A DNA stretch of 64,000 nucleotides. It comes from Pyxicephalus adspersus (Eukaryota > Chordata > Amphibia > Anura > Pyxicephalidae). Location: NCBI RefSeq assembly GCF_032062135.1, contig NC_092859.1, positions 31,718,185 to 31,782,184 on the forward strand. The letters are read 5' to 3'. The notes beneath the pieces are model-generated. The model worked only from the letters and a program-made list of their open reading frames with translations, did no database searches and was not told where the DNA came from. Both the position numbers and the translations under genes were made by a program. Below are positions 23,291 to 35,180 of this stretch, piece by piece. How positions within the stretch are numbered: the first letter of the stretch is position 1; each line of letters opens with the position of its first letter.

Positions 23291-23546
23291 ACTGTAATAG
23301 TGGTGGTGAGGTGGGTGAACGAAAGGACCTCCATGTGCCATTAAGTAAATGCTTTTTACAAAAATACATTTAAAGAAAATGGTCCTTAGGAAGCACAAAG
23401 GCTGCTGTTCTTCATAACTTAAACTGGAAATGCTTGTTACCTGGCAGTCATGTTGATCACATGGGATTAGAACCTGGTTGTTGACCTTGAAAAAGTATAC
23501 AGATTAAGATACAGAAGTGCTGACTTTGCTTTTCTGATTTACTTTG

Positions 23547-25505
23547 TTTTTTTTTTAACTTTTTGTTGAAAGATGTTTCAATAAATAACAATAAAAACAG
23601 AAAAACAATCAAATAGATTGACAAAAAATATACAAATGTTTAGAAAAACATACATTAAATAAAAAAACAAAAAAAAAAAAAACAAAACAAGGAAAACTAA
23701 ACAGAAACAAAAGGAAAAAAAAAAGACAGGCATATGAAAGAATACCTATATGATATGGAAGAAGAAAACAAATGCTTACACAATCTCGTTGACAATATCA
23801 GAAAGTTTCGATTCACATATCATCTATGAACACAGGGGGATCATTTTCTAACAAATTTTCTAACATGCACAAAAGCATACCAGGAGGTATGTTCAAACAT
23901 AGACATAATCTGACGTTTTATTGAAGGAGACTGGATTTCTATATAGGATTCCTTATCCAGAGATGCCTCAATCCATGCCATTCTGAAAACATATCCCAGT
24001 TTTTCCTGAAAAAGCCCAAGCGTCCAATGGATTTGGGTGTATCCATTTATGTAGTATTGTTTTTTTGGCCACTAAGGAGAGGATATCCAATAAACTTTGG
24101 CTGCCCCTAGTAATTTTTGCACCTTGTAAATAGGTATCTAAAATAGCCCATTCCGGGGTCAGTGGAACGTAGTTAATCAAATATAAAGTAATGTAATGAG
24201 CCACCTCTTGCCAGAACTGCTTTATTTTACGGCAGTTCCAAAAAGCATGGTATAAGTCTGCCTGATCCTGTGCACACTTAAGACAGTTAGAGGTAGGGGC
24301 ATAGCCCATCAAAAATCTAATTTCCCTGTACATCGCCCAAGGCAGGACTGACCACGCCCTGGAGAATGCAACAAGAATATCATCAGCTGATTTACTTGGA
24401 AAATGATCAGACCATTTAACAGGACCCATTTTTCTGGTGGAGTAATCTAAAACTAATCTAATCGTCTTATCATTTTCTGTGATTGCTTTTGTAGAGAGTT
24501 TGCCTCTTAACAGCAGAGGATTCTTCCAACCCCTTTCGGATAGGGACTTCAATACCTTCTAAGTGTATGACTGTAATTGCATGAAAACATAGACTGCTGA
24601 CCTCAAAAAGGAAATTCAGCCACTACCCTCTCAAACCGGAGGGGTCGTTTCGCACTCCCATCCACCAATGAGTTGAACATTAGAGTGTGAATAGTAGGCC
24701 ATTTCTGCAACAAGGAAAAATGAGGGTGATTCAAATTGCCCCAATATGGTAAAAACAGAGGAGTGACTATTCAGAAGATGTTTTCCCCTAATCCTATTCC
24801 ACACTGTCCAGCATGAGAACAATAGGGGGTTTGACGTGAATTCCTCAGGAAGTAATTCCCTATGAATGTGTAGAACATGTTTTGGAATAATATTTGGTAT
24901 AAATTGTTGGTCCAAGGTAGAGTCAGTGTAAATACAAGTAGTATGTAACCAAACTTTAATGTATCATATGATGGAAGCAGCATTATATAACTCAATGTCG
25001 GGTAAATTTACTCCTCCATTTCTGGTCGGTTGTTGCGACACACAGAGACTCAGTCTAGCACATTTACATTTAGGAAAAATGTATAAAAAGTTTTCAGGTC
25101 TGTCTTTTTACTTACTAAAGATAAAGATTGAAGGATATATAGAAGTTTGGGAAAAATAATAGTTTTTTTATCAAACTAAGATAGGAGATCATAGGTTTTG
25201 ACCAGTTGCGCAGTTGTTTACTAATAGCTCTGAAAATCGGTTCAATATTCTGAGATTATAATTTGTAAGGATTTTTAGTAATTTGTGTATTCCTAGGTAC
25301 TGTATTTTCTTTTCTCTTCACACATTTTGTCAAATATAAAGCTTTATATTTATAAAGATTAATAATATAGCCAGATACAGAGCGATATAGAGCAATTAAT
25401 CTCAAAATAGGCGTCAGGCTGTGTCTCGGGTTAGATATGTTTAACAGCAGATCATCTGCAAAAGCAGTGATCTCTGATTTGCTTTCTAGTTCGGTTCAGG
25501 GATTC
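23547..25505 (-). mobile_element. 5'-truncated L1-clade LINE, end of ORF2 plus 3' end
   Basis: On the minus strand the copy begins inside the reverse transcriptase. The catalytic motif FADD is at 25462-25451 in the context SEITAFADDLLL. Decayed thumb and connector regions follow in several frames (25160-24600). The ORF2 C-terminus (24552-23968) has the L1 cysteine-histidine motif C-x2-C-x8-H-x4-C, with the cysteines at residues 90, 93 and 107 and the histidine at 102 of that open stretch, followed by FWQEV. An A-rich 3' region comes next, and the T run at 23550-23559 (plus strand) is the poly(A) tail. Frameshifts and stops make it inactive. Everything upstream of the FADD block, including endonuclease and ORF1, is absent. 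No target duplication was found. Confidence 0.8.
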
Positions 25506-27807
25506 TGAAAATATTAAAGCCACTGCATAGACCAGATGATAACCAGCATTTTTAGAAAGCAATGGCAGCCTGTGGATTTATGTGATTTAAGCATAAAGAA
25601 ACACATCATACCCTACTAGAGAGAACTGAAAGGAGGAGCAGAAGGAATCAAGCTGAAAAACTGAGAAGCAGGACCTAACATTACAAATTCTTGCAGTGAG
25701 CTGAAATCCCAAGCAGTGTTGTCAGCACTGTTTTCCCCTGCTGGACTACTGAGAACCTTAACCTCATAGAGAATAAAATAGAGAAGTGTTCTGCAGTCCA
25801 GCAGGGGAGAGCAGGGCTAACCATGGCTGGGATTTCACTCTACTACAAGAATTAGGAGGTTACTGGATATCTGGCACCCACAGAAATGTGAATACATTGT
25901 AAAGATATACTAAATAATTTATATTATAATTAATATTAATAATTATTAAAATTATAAATATTATTATTATTAAAGTGGAACTAGTTCCACAATGAAAAAC
26001 TGAGAGCAAGCAGGATTTGTGTTGGAGAAGGGACAGACAATGTCTGCAATAACACATACTTACTGTACAATGCTGGGTATACCTGCTGCCTGGGGGATGC
26101 GCAGGAGTTACATCATTCTGAACTGGCCAATCAAGAAGGTTAAAAATCCAGAACCCAGAAGATGGGATGAAGGTGGACCAACTCAACATTGCCCATCTCT
26201 TCTGCTCTCAAGAACCTGCCTGCTTCCAATTTTTTTCTTTATTAAAAAGTTAATTTTGGAAGTGCTTGATGGACTACAAAGGCAGGAAAAAAAGAAAGGA
26301 AATGAATAAACTAAATGTAAATAAAAATTAAAATATAATAAAGCAGGACAATTTGTCTATGGGATATTAGGTTGCAGTGTTGTGTTCATTTGCTTTGTAT
26401 ATATTGCTACATGCACTGATTTTTAGAATTTTCTGTATCATGTGAAAGTAGTGCACAGTGATGACAGATAGCCCTGGCTGACATGTTGGAAAGGTCAGAT
26501 ATGGGTTTCTCATGCACAGATTTTCGGCTACGAGTGTAAGGTGGCAGCCAAATGGCAGCTGTTCTCAATCCTGTTGTGCTGTGTTCCCTGGCAGGTCCTG
26601 CGTTCTCTGTGTATTTATGAATATTACTAAAACCTGCTATACACATTCATACAGCTCAGCTCAGGAATACACCGTCCTTGTCAGAGGTGATCAGAAAACG
26701 TTATTCAGATTTATAAATACATGTGATCAGCTTAATAAGTGTCTCAAGCAAAAACAATTGTAGATTTGTGTGCGGGATTAGGACCCCATCAGTTTCCTTA
26801 CTCTTTGTGTATGTGTATGTGAAAATAAGGGAAATCCAAAATTAAAAGTTGTCACCAGAACAGGAATATTAAAAAAGTCCTAAAATGGGGACACTTTCCC
26901 AGTGACAACTGTTCAGAGGAGATTTCTTTAGTCATGGTGATTTCTTCTAGTTTTCTGGATAAGAAGTAAAAAGAATTCTCGCCATTTTAGCCAACCTCTA
27001 TTTTATCCAAAATGAAACTCCCACCAGGGAAGACTCACTTTGTGTCTTTGTGCCCTGATGGCTCTTGTAGTAAAATGAAAGAAAAACCAACAACGTTATT
27101 CTAATCTATTCAGTCTTATAAGTGCCTTATTGCTGCCCATGTCTCTACTAGGAAGGTTTCATCTCTCTCTTTTGTCCTGTGACCACCGAAGAATAGAATA
27201 GAATAAATTGGATATCTTCCATCTTGGGCTCTTGTTACAATGAAAGAGTTATTCTTATTTTGGAAAGATTTCCTTCCACTTCCTGCTATGTTTTTGGGAT
27301 AGGAAGTAAAAGGAAAATCTTCCCCATGGAACAACAGGGGATTGGCTACAGATTTACTTAAATGTGCATTCATCTGGATGAGCATATTATTATTTCTATG
27401 AATAGCTTGTAAATATAGATAATACATTGACATAGATGTAGCGGCATTTCCTTACATACTGTATTCAAGGCTCAGTGCCTGTGCTTTACTGTCTTTTTAC
27501 TGTCACATTGCAGGTTGTAGATATAGCTCATGGAGGTCTTTTAGCAGATATTTAGTATTGTAAGAATGCCTCTTGCATGTCACACTTCCTATGCAAAAAT
27601 TGTGAATTGCTCAAGACCCCATACACACCCCACACATGTGGTTAAGTGTGCTTGTCTCTGGTTTGGAGTGGAGGTGGGGGGGGTGAGAGGAGTGTGCATT
27701 CTCCAAACAAGAGCATAAAGTGCAGATGGAGTTAGAGAAATTCTTTCTTATTCTTATGGCAAAATAACTTTGACTGCCCAGGCCAATATTGGTGGCGATA
27801 CACTAGG
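25506..27807. other. Non-coding stretch with an ATT-rich microsatellite and a possible MITE
   Basis: The region 25910-25975 is almost pure AT with ATT/AAT units. At 25973 it meets TTAAAGTGGAACTAGTTCCA, which looks like the end of a TTAA-type MITE; text to about 26240 (GCGCAGGAGTTACATCATTC) recurs in part at 37388 and 49219. I cannot place its other end. The rest to 27807 shows nothing I can name. Open frames at 26019-26309 and 27116-27433 have no domain. Confidence 0.4.
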
Positions 27808-27978
27808 ACCCTGATTTATTACAAGTTTCTGAGACTGGAAATGTTGGGTGATTCTGCAAATCTGGAATGGTTTTCTTAAAAAACGTTTGCTACTAGTTGA
27901 CAAATGTTTTTAATCCTGGACCAGATTCACTCCTAGCTTGCTGGATTACCCAATTTAATCAGTCCCCATAAATCATAT
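27808..27978. mobile_element. Diverged palindromic 'tttattaaagctctcc' MITE
   Basis: CTGATTTATTACAAGTTTCT, GGGTGATTCTGCAAATCTGG, AATCCTGGACCAGATTCACT and GCTTGCTGGATTACCCA follow the order of the element at 16272. Both arms are present but strongly mutated, and the right end is lost near 27978. Confidence 0.5.
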
Positions 27979-28024
27979 TTATTAGACTAGAAATTAGAAT
28001 AAATAAAAATAATAATCAATTAAA

Positions 28025-28190
28025 ACACTGATCAGGAATGCCCATTCTTTGTTTTTTTTAATTTAACAACCCCCAGCCAATGGGAGTAAACTCCTCCTAT
28101 TACTCTAACAACACAGATCTGTCTGTAAACATCACTGTACGCTCCCATTGGCTGGTGGTAGTTAGGGAGCATTCCCAAATTAACATCAGT
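28025..28190. repeat. Foldback with inverted CCAGCCAATGGGAG arms
   Basis: CCAGCCAATGGGAG at 28074-28087 pairs with CTCCCATTGGCTGG at 28142-28155. Outside that, GGAATGCCCATT (28034) pairs loosely with the GAGCATTCCCAAATTA text near 28167. Arm plus loop total about 165 bp. It may be a MITE; no target duplication is clear. Confidence 0.5.
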
Positions 28191-28282
28191 AAGCTCTGCT
28201 GGCCCATGGGCACATGGTGGTAACCAGTGAAGTTATTAATATCAATGATTGTTTAGTTTGGTCTTCTGCCCATCGAATAGTG

Positions 28283-28461
28283 CAGTCTTTCTCAAACTTT
28301 TTAACATGGGGGAACCATGCCTCCTACAATGGTGACCTCTGGGAAGAATGTGCCCTTACAGATACCAACATGAACATTTGTGTGAATTAAATTAAATGCA
28401 CAAATTGCTCATTGGGAACCCCTAGAAACCTCTGGAGGGGCCCTAGGTTTCAGAAACACTA
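28283..28461 (+). mobile_element. hAT-type MITE, short copy with 8-bp target duplication
   Basis: Left end CAGTCTTTCTCAAACTTTTT; right end AGGTTTCAGAAACACTA, roughly the inverted repeat of the left. It is flanked by GAATAGTG (28275-28282) and GTCTAGTG (28462-28469), which match at 6 of 8 positions, as expected for an old hAT target duplication. It is shorter than the 276-bp copy at 30784, with the middle deleted. Its right flank was then duplicated by the next insertion at 28470. Confidence 0.65.
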
Positions 28462-28469
28462 GTCTAGTG

Positions 28470-28891
28470 CACCGGTCGCCAACTTTGGTCTGTGAGAACA
28501 CTGGTGGTGCATGAGAAAATTTTGGTGGTCCGTGTCTCTGTCCCCCCGTATAGACACAACCCGCCCACTCTCACATCCCAGGCTCAGACCTGCTTGCTAA
28601 ACATCCTGAAGGGACCGTAACGCAGGGTTGTGCACACAAATTTTGCTGCATCCACAGCCCTGCGCTACTGTACCTCAAGATGTTTAGCAAGCAGGTCTGA
28701 GCCTGCAATGGGAGAGTGGGTGGGTTGTGTCTATACGGGAGGACAGGGCCGCGGACCACCAAAGTTGTCATCATGACGTCACTCTGGGGAAAGTTTCTTC
28801 CCCTTTAAAAGACACACGGCTTCTCGCGCATTCGCGTCCCGGATTCTGTAGATTTAGTTGCCTGTAAAATTAGAAAGGATGGCGACCACTG
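28470..28891. mobile_element. hAT-type MITE with a large internal palindrome and exact 8-bp duplication
   Basis: It is flanked on both sides by GTCTAGTG (28462-28469 and 28892-28899). The terminal inverted repeats are CACCGGTCGCCA and, on the other strand, CAGTGGTCGCCA. Inside, about 28518-28632 pairs with about 28645-28766: GGCTCAGACCTGCTTGCTAA against TTAGCAAGCAGGTCTGAGCC, and TATAGACACAACCCGCCC against GGGTGGGTTGTGTCTATA. Some 100 bp of unpaired sequence follows on the right. No transposase is present. hAT assignment follows from the 8-bp duplication and CAG-type ends. Confidence 0.85.
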
Positions 28892-28899
28892 GTCTAGTG

Positions 28900-30783
28900 T
28901 ACGGCCACCATAAGACTGCACACCTCTGGTATTGTCATGATTCCGCACAAAACAAACTTTAGAGAATTGTAAACATTGGAGTCACTCATCTGATTTCTTG
29001 TCACATTTAGGATACAATGTACAATCTGCTGCAGGGGTCATTAGTCAGAGGGCTATATTATTGTGTTTTCCAGGTTAATAAACCAACAGAAGTGTAGTGT
29101 TAAGGAATCAATACATTGACTTATTTAGCAAAGAAAAACAAAATCTGGACTGATGATGTGAACAGGCTGAAATGCTTTAAAGGAATTTACTTATCTGTAA
29201 AGACAATCTCTGGTTTTCTGGGCACTTTTTCATGGTGTTGTAATGATGTAGCTGGAGCCTCAACAATATTGCAGCCTCCCTTCCATTCTAACTGGAGACA
29301 ACCCATTAATAGAGGAATGTACCAGTGAATGGTGTTCTTCAGGTGTATATAACCCTAACAATAAATGACTCCTATTTCTCTCTTATAGCCCATGACATAT
29401 ACTAATATTAATATTATTATATTATACTAGTATCTTTTATAAAAATGATCCTGCTAGGAATTTATAGGATAGGAGGACATTCTAGGCTACACACAGATAA
29501 TCACACATAAGAATCAATGTAATATAGGCTGGAATGTTTTCAGATAGCATGCACCATGTCCATTGTGTGCTTGCTGATTTTACAGCATATGTATAGATAG
29601 TTAATTTAAATCCCATGGTGAAAAAGACACAAAAGAATTTTTGTAGTACATAAATGTTTCCTAATCACTCACAGCCATTGCATACAAACCAATGTATTTA
29701 AAAAAAAATCCAGAATAAAAGATAAAATATCTGTAGCTCATCAGCTTACTACTTCTCTTTTTACTGACCAAATGCAAGGTGGCGGTTGGAAGAATATCTG
29801 TAAGTAAAATTTCAGCAGAAAAAGATCAGGTTGCCTCGCCTGCCAAGGGCTGTGCTATATGACAAAGCTGTGTAAGGTTCAGGATTTGATGGGCAAAAAT
29901 ACAAATTTTGCCCATCTAAACCGCTTTCATGCTATGACCTTGCATCAGCAAGTAAAAATTTATGTTGCATAGTAAAACATTTATTGTTCTAAGATATCTA
30001 AATAAAAAATGTTGTTTCACAATGATAATTAACAGGCATATTTATATTCTCTGCTTTGGAATATACTGATACCATCACCTTGTGATATTTGCTCTGCTGT
30101 ATTTTACTGGAGAGTCACATCATACCAGCTCTGGCATGGACAATTAGCTTTCACAAGTGGAAATTTATTGCACAAAGCATGGTAAGCCTGATCGCCTTAA
30201 ACCAGTACAATAACACGCTGGTCCTGGTACCACAAAGATTTACAGCTCAGCAGATCTGCTGCAGCTTAGTTCTGCAATCAGCATTTTTCCTTCTGAAATA
30301 AAAACTTCATTGACTTTATTGATTTATCCTGGTGTTCAGTTCTAGTTTGATGTTTATTTTTAAGGTTTAAAATTTCTCAAGGACAGTAGGATTATTTTGT
30401 GTTTGTCATTAGCAAAACAAATTTGAAATAAGTTTGTACTGAAACTTAGTGGTTGATAAACAGAAGTGCAAATATTGTATGTGAATAAAATGTCAAATGA
30501 CACCAATTCTCCATTACAAAAATATATATATAAAAATAATATATAAATAAAAAAAATATATAAAAAAAAATACTTTGCTGGTAAAGTCAATTTAATAATG
30601 AAACTCAATGAGTCTAAAAAAAGAAAAGTTTTGTCTCCAAAGTCACAACTAGCAGGTGTGCAGATGCGGGAACTCAGCACACAGATTTCACCAATACAAT
30701 CCCCTAGAGATAGAAGAGATTACCAGGTGGTTTTACCCTCTAGCCTACATCAAACGCTGAAATATTGGACTGAGCCTGTAAAT
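28900..30783. other. Unassigned non-coding sequence
   Basis: No gene is supported. An AT-only microsatellite-like patch (TATATA/AAATAATATA units) lies at 30520-30575. I see no other structure. Confidence 0.35.
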
Positions 30784-31059
30784 CAGCTTTTCTCAAACTT
30801 TTTTTTTATCATGGGGAACCCCTTGAAATAATTTACCAGCAATTAGGGAACCCCGGCTATAATTACTATATCTACAGCTTACAGTACATTAGTGGGGGGG
30901 TCATTGGGAAGAATGCTTTTACACTGCTGACCATTGGAGAGAATGTCACCATTACAGATAGCTAAAACAAACCTTGGCGTCTGTTAAGCTGACCTGAGAT
31001 TCACAAATTGCTTAAGGAACCCCATGAACCTCTGGAGGAACCCTGGTTGAAAAACACTG
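30784..31059 (+). mobile_element. hAT-type MITE, reference copy with exact 8-bp target duplication
   Basis: It is flanked by CTGTAAAT on both sides (30776-30783 and 31060-31067). The left end is CAGCTTTTCTCAAACTTTTT and the right end on the other strand is CAGTGTTTTTCAACCAGGGT, giving imperfect terminal inverted repeats. The 276-bp body carries the phrases GGGGAACCCCTTGAAATAAT, CATTACAGATAGCTAAAAC and CCTCTGGAGGAACCCTGG. This copy defines the family also seen at 1847, 19847, 22009, 28283 and 56939. No coding capacity. Confidence 0.85.
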
Positions 31060-31379
31060 CTGTAAATGGTTAGGATTTTACTTTACTAGACTTTGCTTTT
31101 AATAGTTGTTTATGCCAGAAATATGACTGTGTTGTGTCTAAGAGTGCCATGTGTTAGGCATTAATAAAAAAGAAATCTCTCTTGCTGATACACAGACAGC
31201 CTCCACTGTGAACTCTTTCCAAGGTTCAGAGAGACTTGGAAGCAGAAATGCTGCTACAATCCAGCAAAGATACTTTTTGTCACTATAAAATACCACAGCA
31301 GTTGGCAGGCAAATCCATTCAATAACTTCATTCAACTTCTCATCTCAGTCGCAGATAATAAATAACTATTATTCAAATG

Positions 31380-31700
31380 AAACAAAGAGGAATTTGTAGT
31401 TCTCATTTAAAATTCACCTGATTTGGCCTGATTGATTTTCAGATGTGTTCATTCGCCTACCGTATAGATTTCCAATTCAAGTCTTGGTAACATCGGCAAT
31501 ATTTATACTGTGGCCAATGTTCCAGTCACCAACAACAATCATGTTCAAATGCTGAATCATTGACTTTATTAATAATTCACTGCCTGCTCCTATGAAAGGG
31601 CTATTACAATTGATCACCCTTGTCATCTGATAATTATTAGGCTCATGGTGATCCTTTAACTGATGACAACTGAATTTGTCTTAGTGGCAGCCTCTTGTAG
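31380..31700. promoter_or_regulatory. Candidate conserved non-coding element
   Basis: This unique sequence between two hAT elements has GGCCTGATTGATTTTCAG, TTTATTAATAATTCAC, CTATTACAATTGATCACC and TCTGATAATTATTAGG, several homeodomain-like cores with no repeat ends. The call is by texture only. Confidence 0.22.
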
Positions 31701-31753
31701 TCTATTGCACAGTGTGTACAAGAAAGATCACACAGAGAATGAAGAACAAGGAA

Positions 31754-31761
31754 CTAGTCAG
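31754..31761. repeat. Left 8-bp target-site duplication of the 4.19-kb hAT
   Basis: CTAGTCAG, identical to 35949-35956 on the far side of the element. Confidence 0.9.
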
Positions 31762-32180
31762 TAGGGATGAGTGAGAAGGCCTCTGACAGTCCTGCGAAAA
31801 TTTCCTCGAACGTCCGGAGGGTTTGCGAATTTTCAGCGAATCGTTTTGCGAATTACATTAAAGTCAACAGGCTGACCTTAATCATTAATAGCAAAGCCCC
31901 TGTACATGTTAGAACCACCAAATTTGCTAGGTAAGTGTAATAGAACAATGGCAACAAGGACAAAAACAAAAGTTAAAAAAGACCTTGTGGTTTTCTAGAA
32001 AATGGCAGGCAAAGTGATAGCAGGAAAATAGGATTTTTGCTTGATGGACAGCGTACAGAAGGCAGCACAAACATTAGGACATTGAGAAAGGGTGAACTCA
32101 ACCCACTACCAACAGTCTCTGCCATCAGAACAGCAGGAAACACGTTATGTTTTAATGTACGCACACCTATTGAATTTACA

Positions 32181-32240
32181 TAGCTGCATAATATCTTAGT
32201 GCTATATAAATCCTGTTTAATAATAATCAATAATAATAAT
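32181..32240 (+). mobile_element. SINE/LINE tail fragment inside the hAT
   Basis: The phrases AGCTGCATAATATCTTAGTG and CTATATAAATCCTGTTTAAT, then AATAAT units, match the 3' tail of the SINE families in this window. Only the tail is present, either a 5'-truncated insertion into the hAT or tail sequence captured by it. Confidence 0.55.
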
Positions 32241-32324
32241 TGCTAGCTGGCATCATGACCTGGATGATATGTGATAGGAATGCCACCCATAAAGTTGTGG
32301 AAAAGTAGTGCGGTGACATTAGGC

Positions 32325-32725
32325 AAGGATGGAGGACCAGAGATGGAGCGTGGGTCAGCGAGAGCAGTAGCAGTGTGTGGCCTCTGGTCAGCTATCGCCA
32401 GGGTGACCGCATTGGTAAGTGTCATGGAGAGCTGACACGCGGCAGCAGCAGCAGGAGGAAGAGGCGGTGGGCCCTGAGACAGAGCGTGGAGTGCAATGGT
32501 AACTGACAACTATAGGTCGGTGTAGTGCATTTTCAATGACACCCTGAAGTGTGTAATACAATTTTTGTGAATGGAGTACTGACAGGCAGCAGCAGCAACA
32601 GCAGGAGGAGGAGGCGGTGGACCCTGGGATGGAGCGTTGACAGTATTGGTAACTAGGCATCTAGAGCTTGGTGTAGTGCATTGTCAATGCCAACCCAAAG
32701 TGTGTAATGCAAATATTGGAAATTT
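32325..32725. repeat. Tandem repeat of about 145 bp in the hAT 3' region
   Basis: Two clear units start with GCAGCAGCAG-type runs at about 32440 and 32587. They share AGGAGGAGGCGGTGG-like text, GATGGAGCGT/GACAGAGCGT, GTGTAGTGCATT and AAAGTGTGTAAT. A weaker third unit at 32325 has GATGGAGCGTGGGTC. The array lies beyond the end of the transposase frame, so it is probably part of a 3' untranslated segment. Confidence 0.65.
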
Positions 32726-33180
32726 GTGATTAAACATAGAGGGGGCAGACCAATATATTTTGTGCACCATCATTGTTGCTGTGGTCTGTGGTGCTGGAAG
32801 CATTAGGAAGGTAGAAGATATTGCTAGTTTGCCTCATGAAGTGGATAACATGAATGCCAACCCTCAATCTTACAATACTTAGCTGAAAATTTAGGCAAGG
32901 GCAATGGTCCCTTTCAGTGTGGCAGTACTGGGGGTTTTCTTCTCCAGTTTGTTGGCCTCCCGGAAGCAGCAAAAATGTACAGTATATTGCTAGCTGGCAC
33001 AATGGCAGGCATGACTCTGGCGATGAATGCCACCCCTGGACGTTGCGATAACTAGCAGAAAAATTCAACCAAGGCAGGCTCAGCTGACAGGGTGTTGGTG
33101 ATAGCCAGCCACAGACTCAGCACAGGTGCAGTGTGGGTTCATAGAGGCATCTTGGTTGGCCTAGTGAGTCCTTGTGTCAG

Positions 33181-35180
33181 TCAATCAGTGACATCTGCAG
33201 TGGGGATATGATAGTTGTTAGTAACCCACCTTTCGTTCATTTTCAAAAAGGTGTGGCGATTGATATTTTCCAGCGATCGGTTGTCCGTTACCACTCCGCC
33301 AGCGGCACTGAAGGTTCTTTCGGACAGACCACTGGATGACGGGCACGAAAGAAGCTTGATGGCATACTGTGCCAACTGCGGGCAGATTTCAAGCCTGTTG
33401 ACCCAAAAATTAATGGCGTCACTACTGTCAGGACAGGCATCCTCCTTATAACTGCTATTGTCAACACCACCACCACCAGCCAAAAAAGAGCCAACATAAT
33501 TGTGCACCATGTGCTTCATCCGTGCTCAATGGTTATGCCCCTGCACTTCACTTGTTTGAGGTGGCCACATCAGGTTTCGCCAGGCATCCAGAAAATCCCC
33601 CCCTGCGTTGTCCTACACTTTTGGATGTGTGCGGCCTGCTGCCACTACTGCTAATGCTGCTGCAGGAGGATACACATATGTGGACACACATATGAAAGAG
33701 CGGTTCCCTGGGCGCATCCTCCTCCTGTGCCTCAGGAGGTGCCAAAACATCTTCCTTTTCATCACCCACCTCCTCCTGTTCAAGCTGCAGCAGTTCCTGT
33801 TGTTCCATTTCCCTCACAATGCCTGGAGCGCGACAGCACAAATGCGGGTTGGACGGGTCCAACATGGTCTCCCTTATCATCATAATCATCTTCCTCCTCC
33901 TCTTGTACCTCCTGATACTGGCCAATGTCCCTTCTTGCTTCTCCTGATGCTGGCTGTGCGTTATGGAGTGTAATGTCACCCTCAGCCTCCTCCCCCTATT
34001 CTTCCCCTCGTCTTTCATCACCACTATTCATTAGCCCACACAGGGTATTATCAAGCAGAAAGATGATGGGAATGACATCGTTCCAGCCTGACTGCTCCCG
34101 ACTCACAATGTTTGTGGCCTGCTCAAAGGGGGCCAGTACCTTGGACAGCGTCTTGATCTGCAGCCACTAGTCACTGGTAAAATAGCTCAGTTGTGTGGCT
34201 GTACCAGGGGCCCCACTGCCTCCATGCACCACGCTGACCAAATAGTGGCGGATAGCTAGCTTTTGCTCACACAGACACTGGAGCATGTGCAGGGTGGAGT
34301 TCCATCTAGTCAGTGTCACAAATCAGTCTATGTGGTGGAAACCTCCGTTGGCGCTGGATCTTGCTAAGCACCGCAGCGACAGTGGGGGATTGGCTTACAT
34401 GGCTGCAGATGGAGCAAGCCTGTCTTAGTATGTCCTGCAGTCCTGGGTACGTGCAGACGAACTTCTGCACCACCAGGTTCAGTACGTGCGCAAAGCAGGG
34501 CACATGTGTTATGCGGTACATGCGCAGCGCAGCCACAAGGTTGGCCCTGTTGTCGCACACTATGTTGCCTGTTGTGAGCTGGGAGAGGACATCAGCCAAG
34601 CCTTAACCTCTCTGTGCAAAGATTTCTCTGGCGGTGTGACTTTTCTCCCCCAAGGACACCAGTTTCAGCACTGCTTGGCAACACATGTGCTTGAGGGAGC
34701 CGTAGTGGCAAGCACAGTGTCCTCTGCTGCTGGCCTTTCAGGAGGAGTGTCGAAAAGAGAAGGTTTGCCAGTAGAAGGAATGAAGGAGGAGGAGGGAGAG
34801 GACTGGGGTGGCCCATACTTTTCCACCACACCCCTTGGCGGGGGAAGCAGGTGCTGCAATGCCTCTTGCAGACTACCACCCACTCAGCTATGCAAGGCCA
34901 CCCAGGGAGCGGTGAAGGACAGGTAGGGTCTGACTCTGTGCCTGGTTGTCCAGCTGTTCATGGTGACGTGGATTTGACAAGACACCGAAAATGCCAATGC
35001 CCAGGAGAGGTTACCCATTACATATGCATGTAAACTGGGTACAGCTGTGTGGGAGAAGTAATGCCTGCTTGGTATAGTCCACCGACGCTTGTCACAGGCC
35101 ATCAGGTCACAGAAGGGAGCAGAGTCCACAATATTGTACGGCAGTAGCTGCAAGGCTAATAGTTTGGCTAGACGTGAATT
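33181..35180 (-). pseudogene. hAT transposase, frameshifted remnant
   Basis: In transcription order: a leader ending LAKLLALQLLPYN and WTIPSRHYFSH (about 35170-35050); the start of the RNase H-like domain, CQIHVTMNSWTTRH, where the usual catalytic Asp is Asn (codon at 34958-34956); then a second frame with CDNRANLVAAL, keeping the second Asp (34554-34552), and the CFAHVLNLVV motif (34497-34468). An acidic insert and the C-terminal dimerisation block follow, with SSGLSERTFSAAGG (33339-33298) and TFLKMNERWV. The N-terminal part is in a different frame from the rest and at least one stop interrupts the second frame, so no full protein can be made. I found no clear BED zinc finger upstream. The protein would have bound and cut the element's ends. 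Confidence 0.85.

Noticed and set aside
33548..34024. 158-codon minus-strand frame as a separate gene
   Set aside because: It sits inside the hAT between transposase blocks. It is an acidic low-complexity part of the element in a shifted frame.
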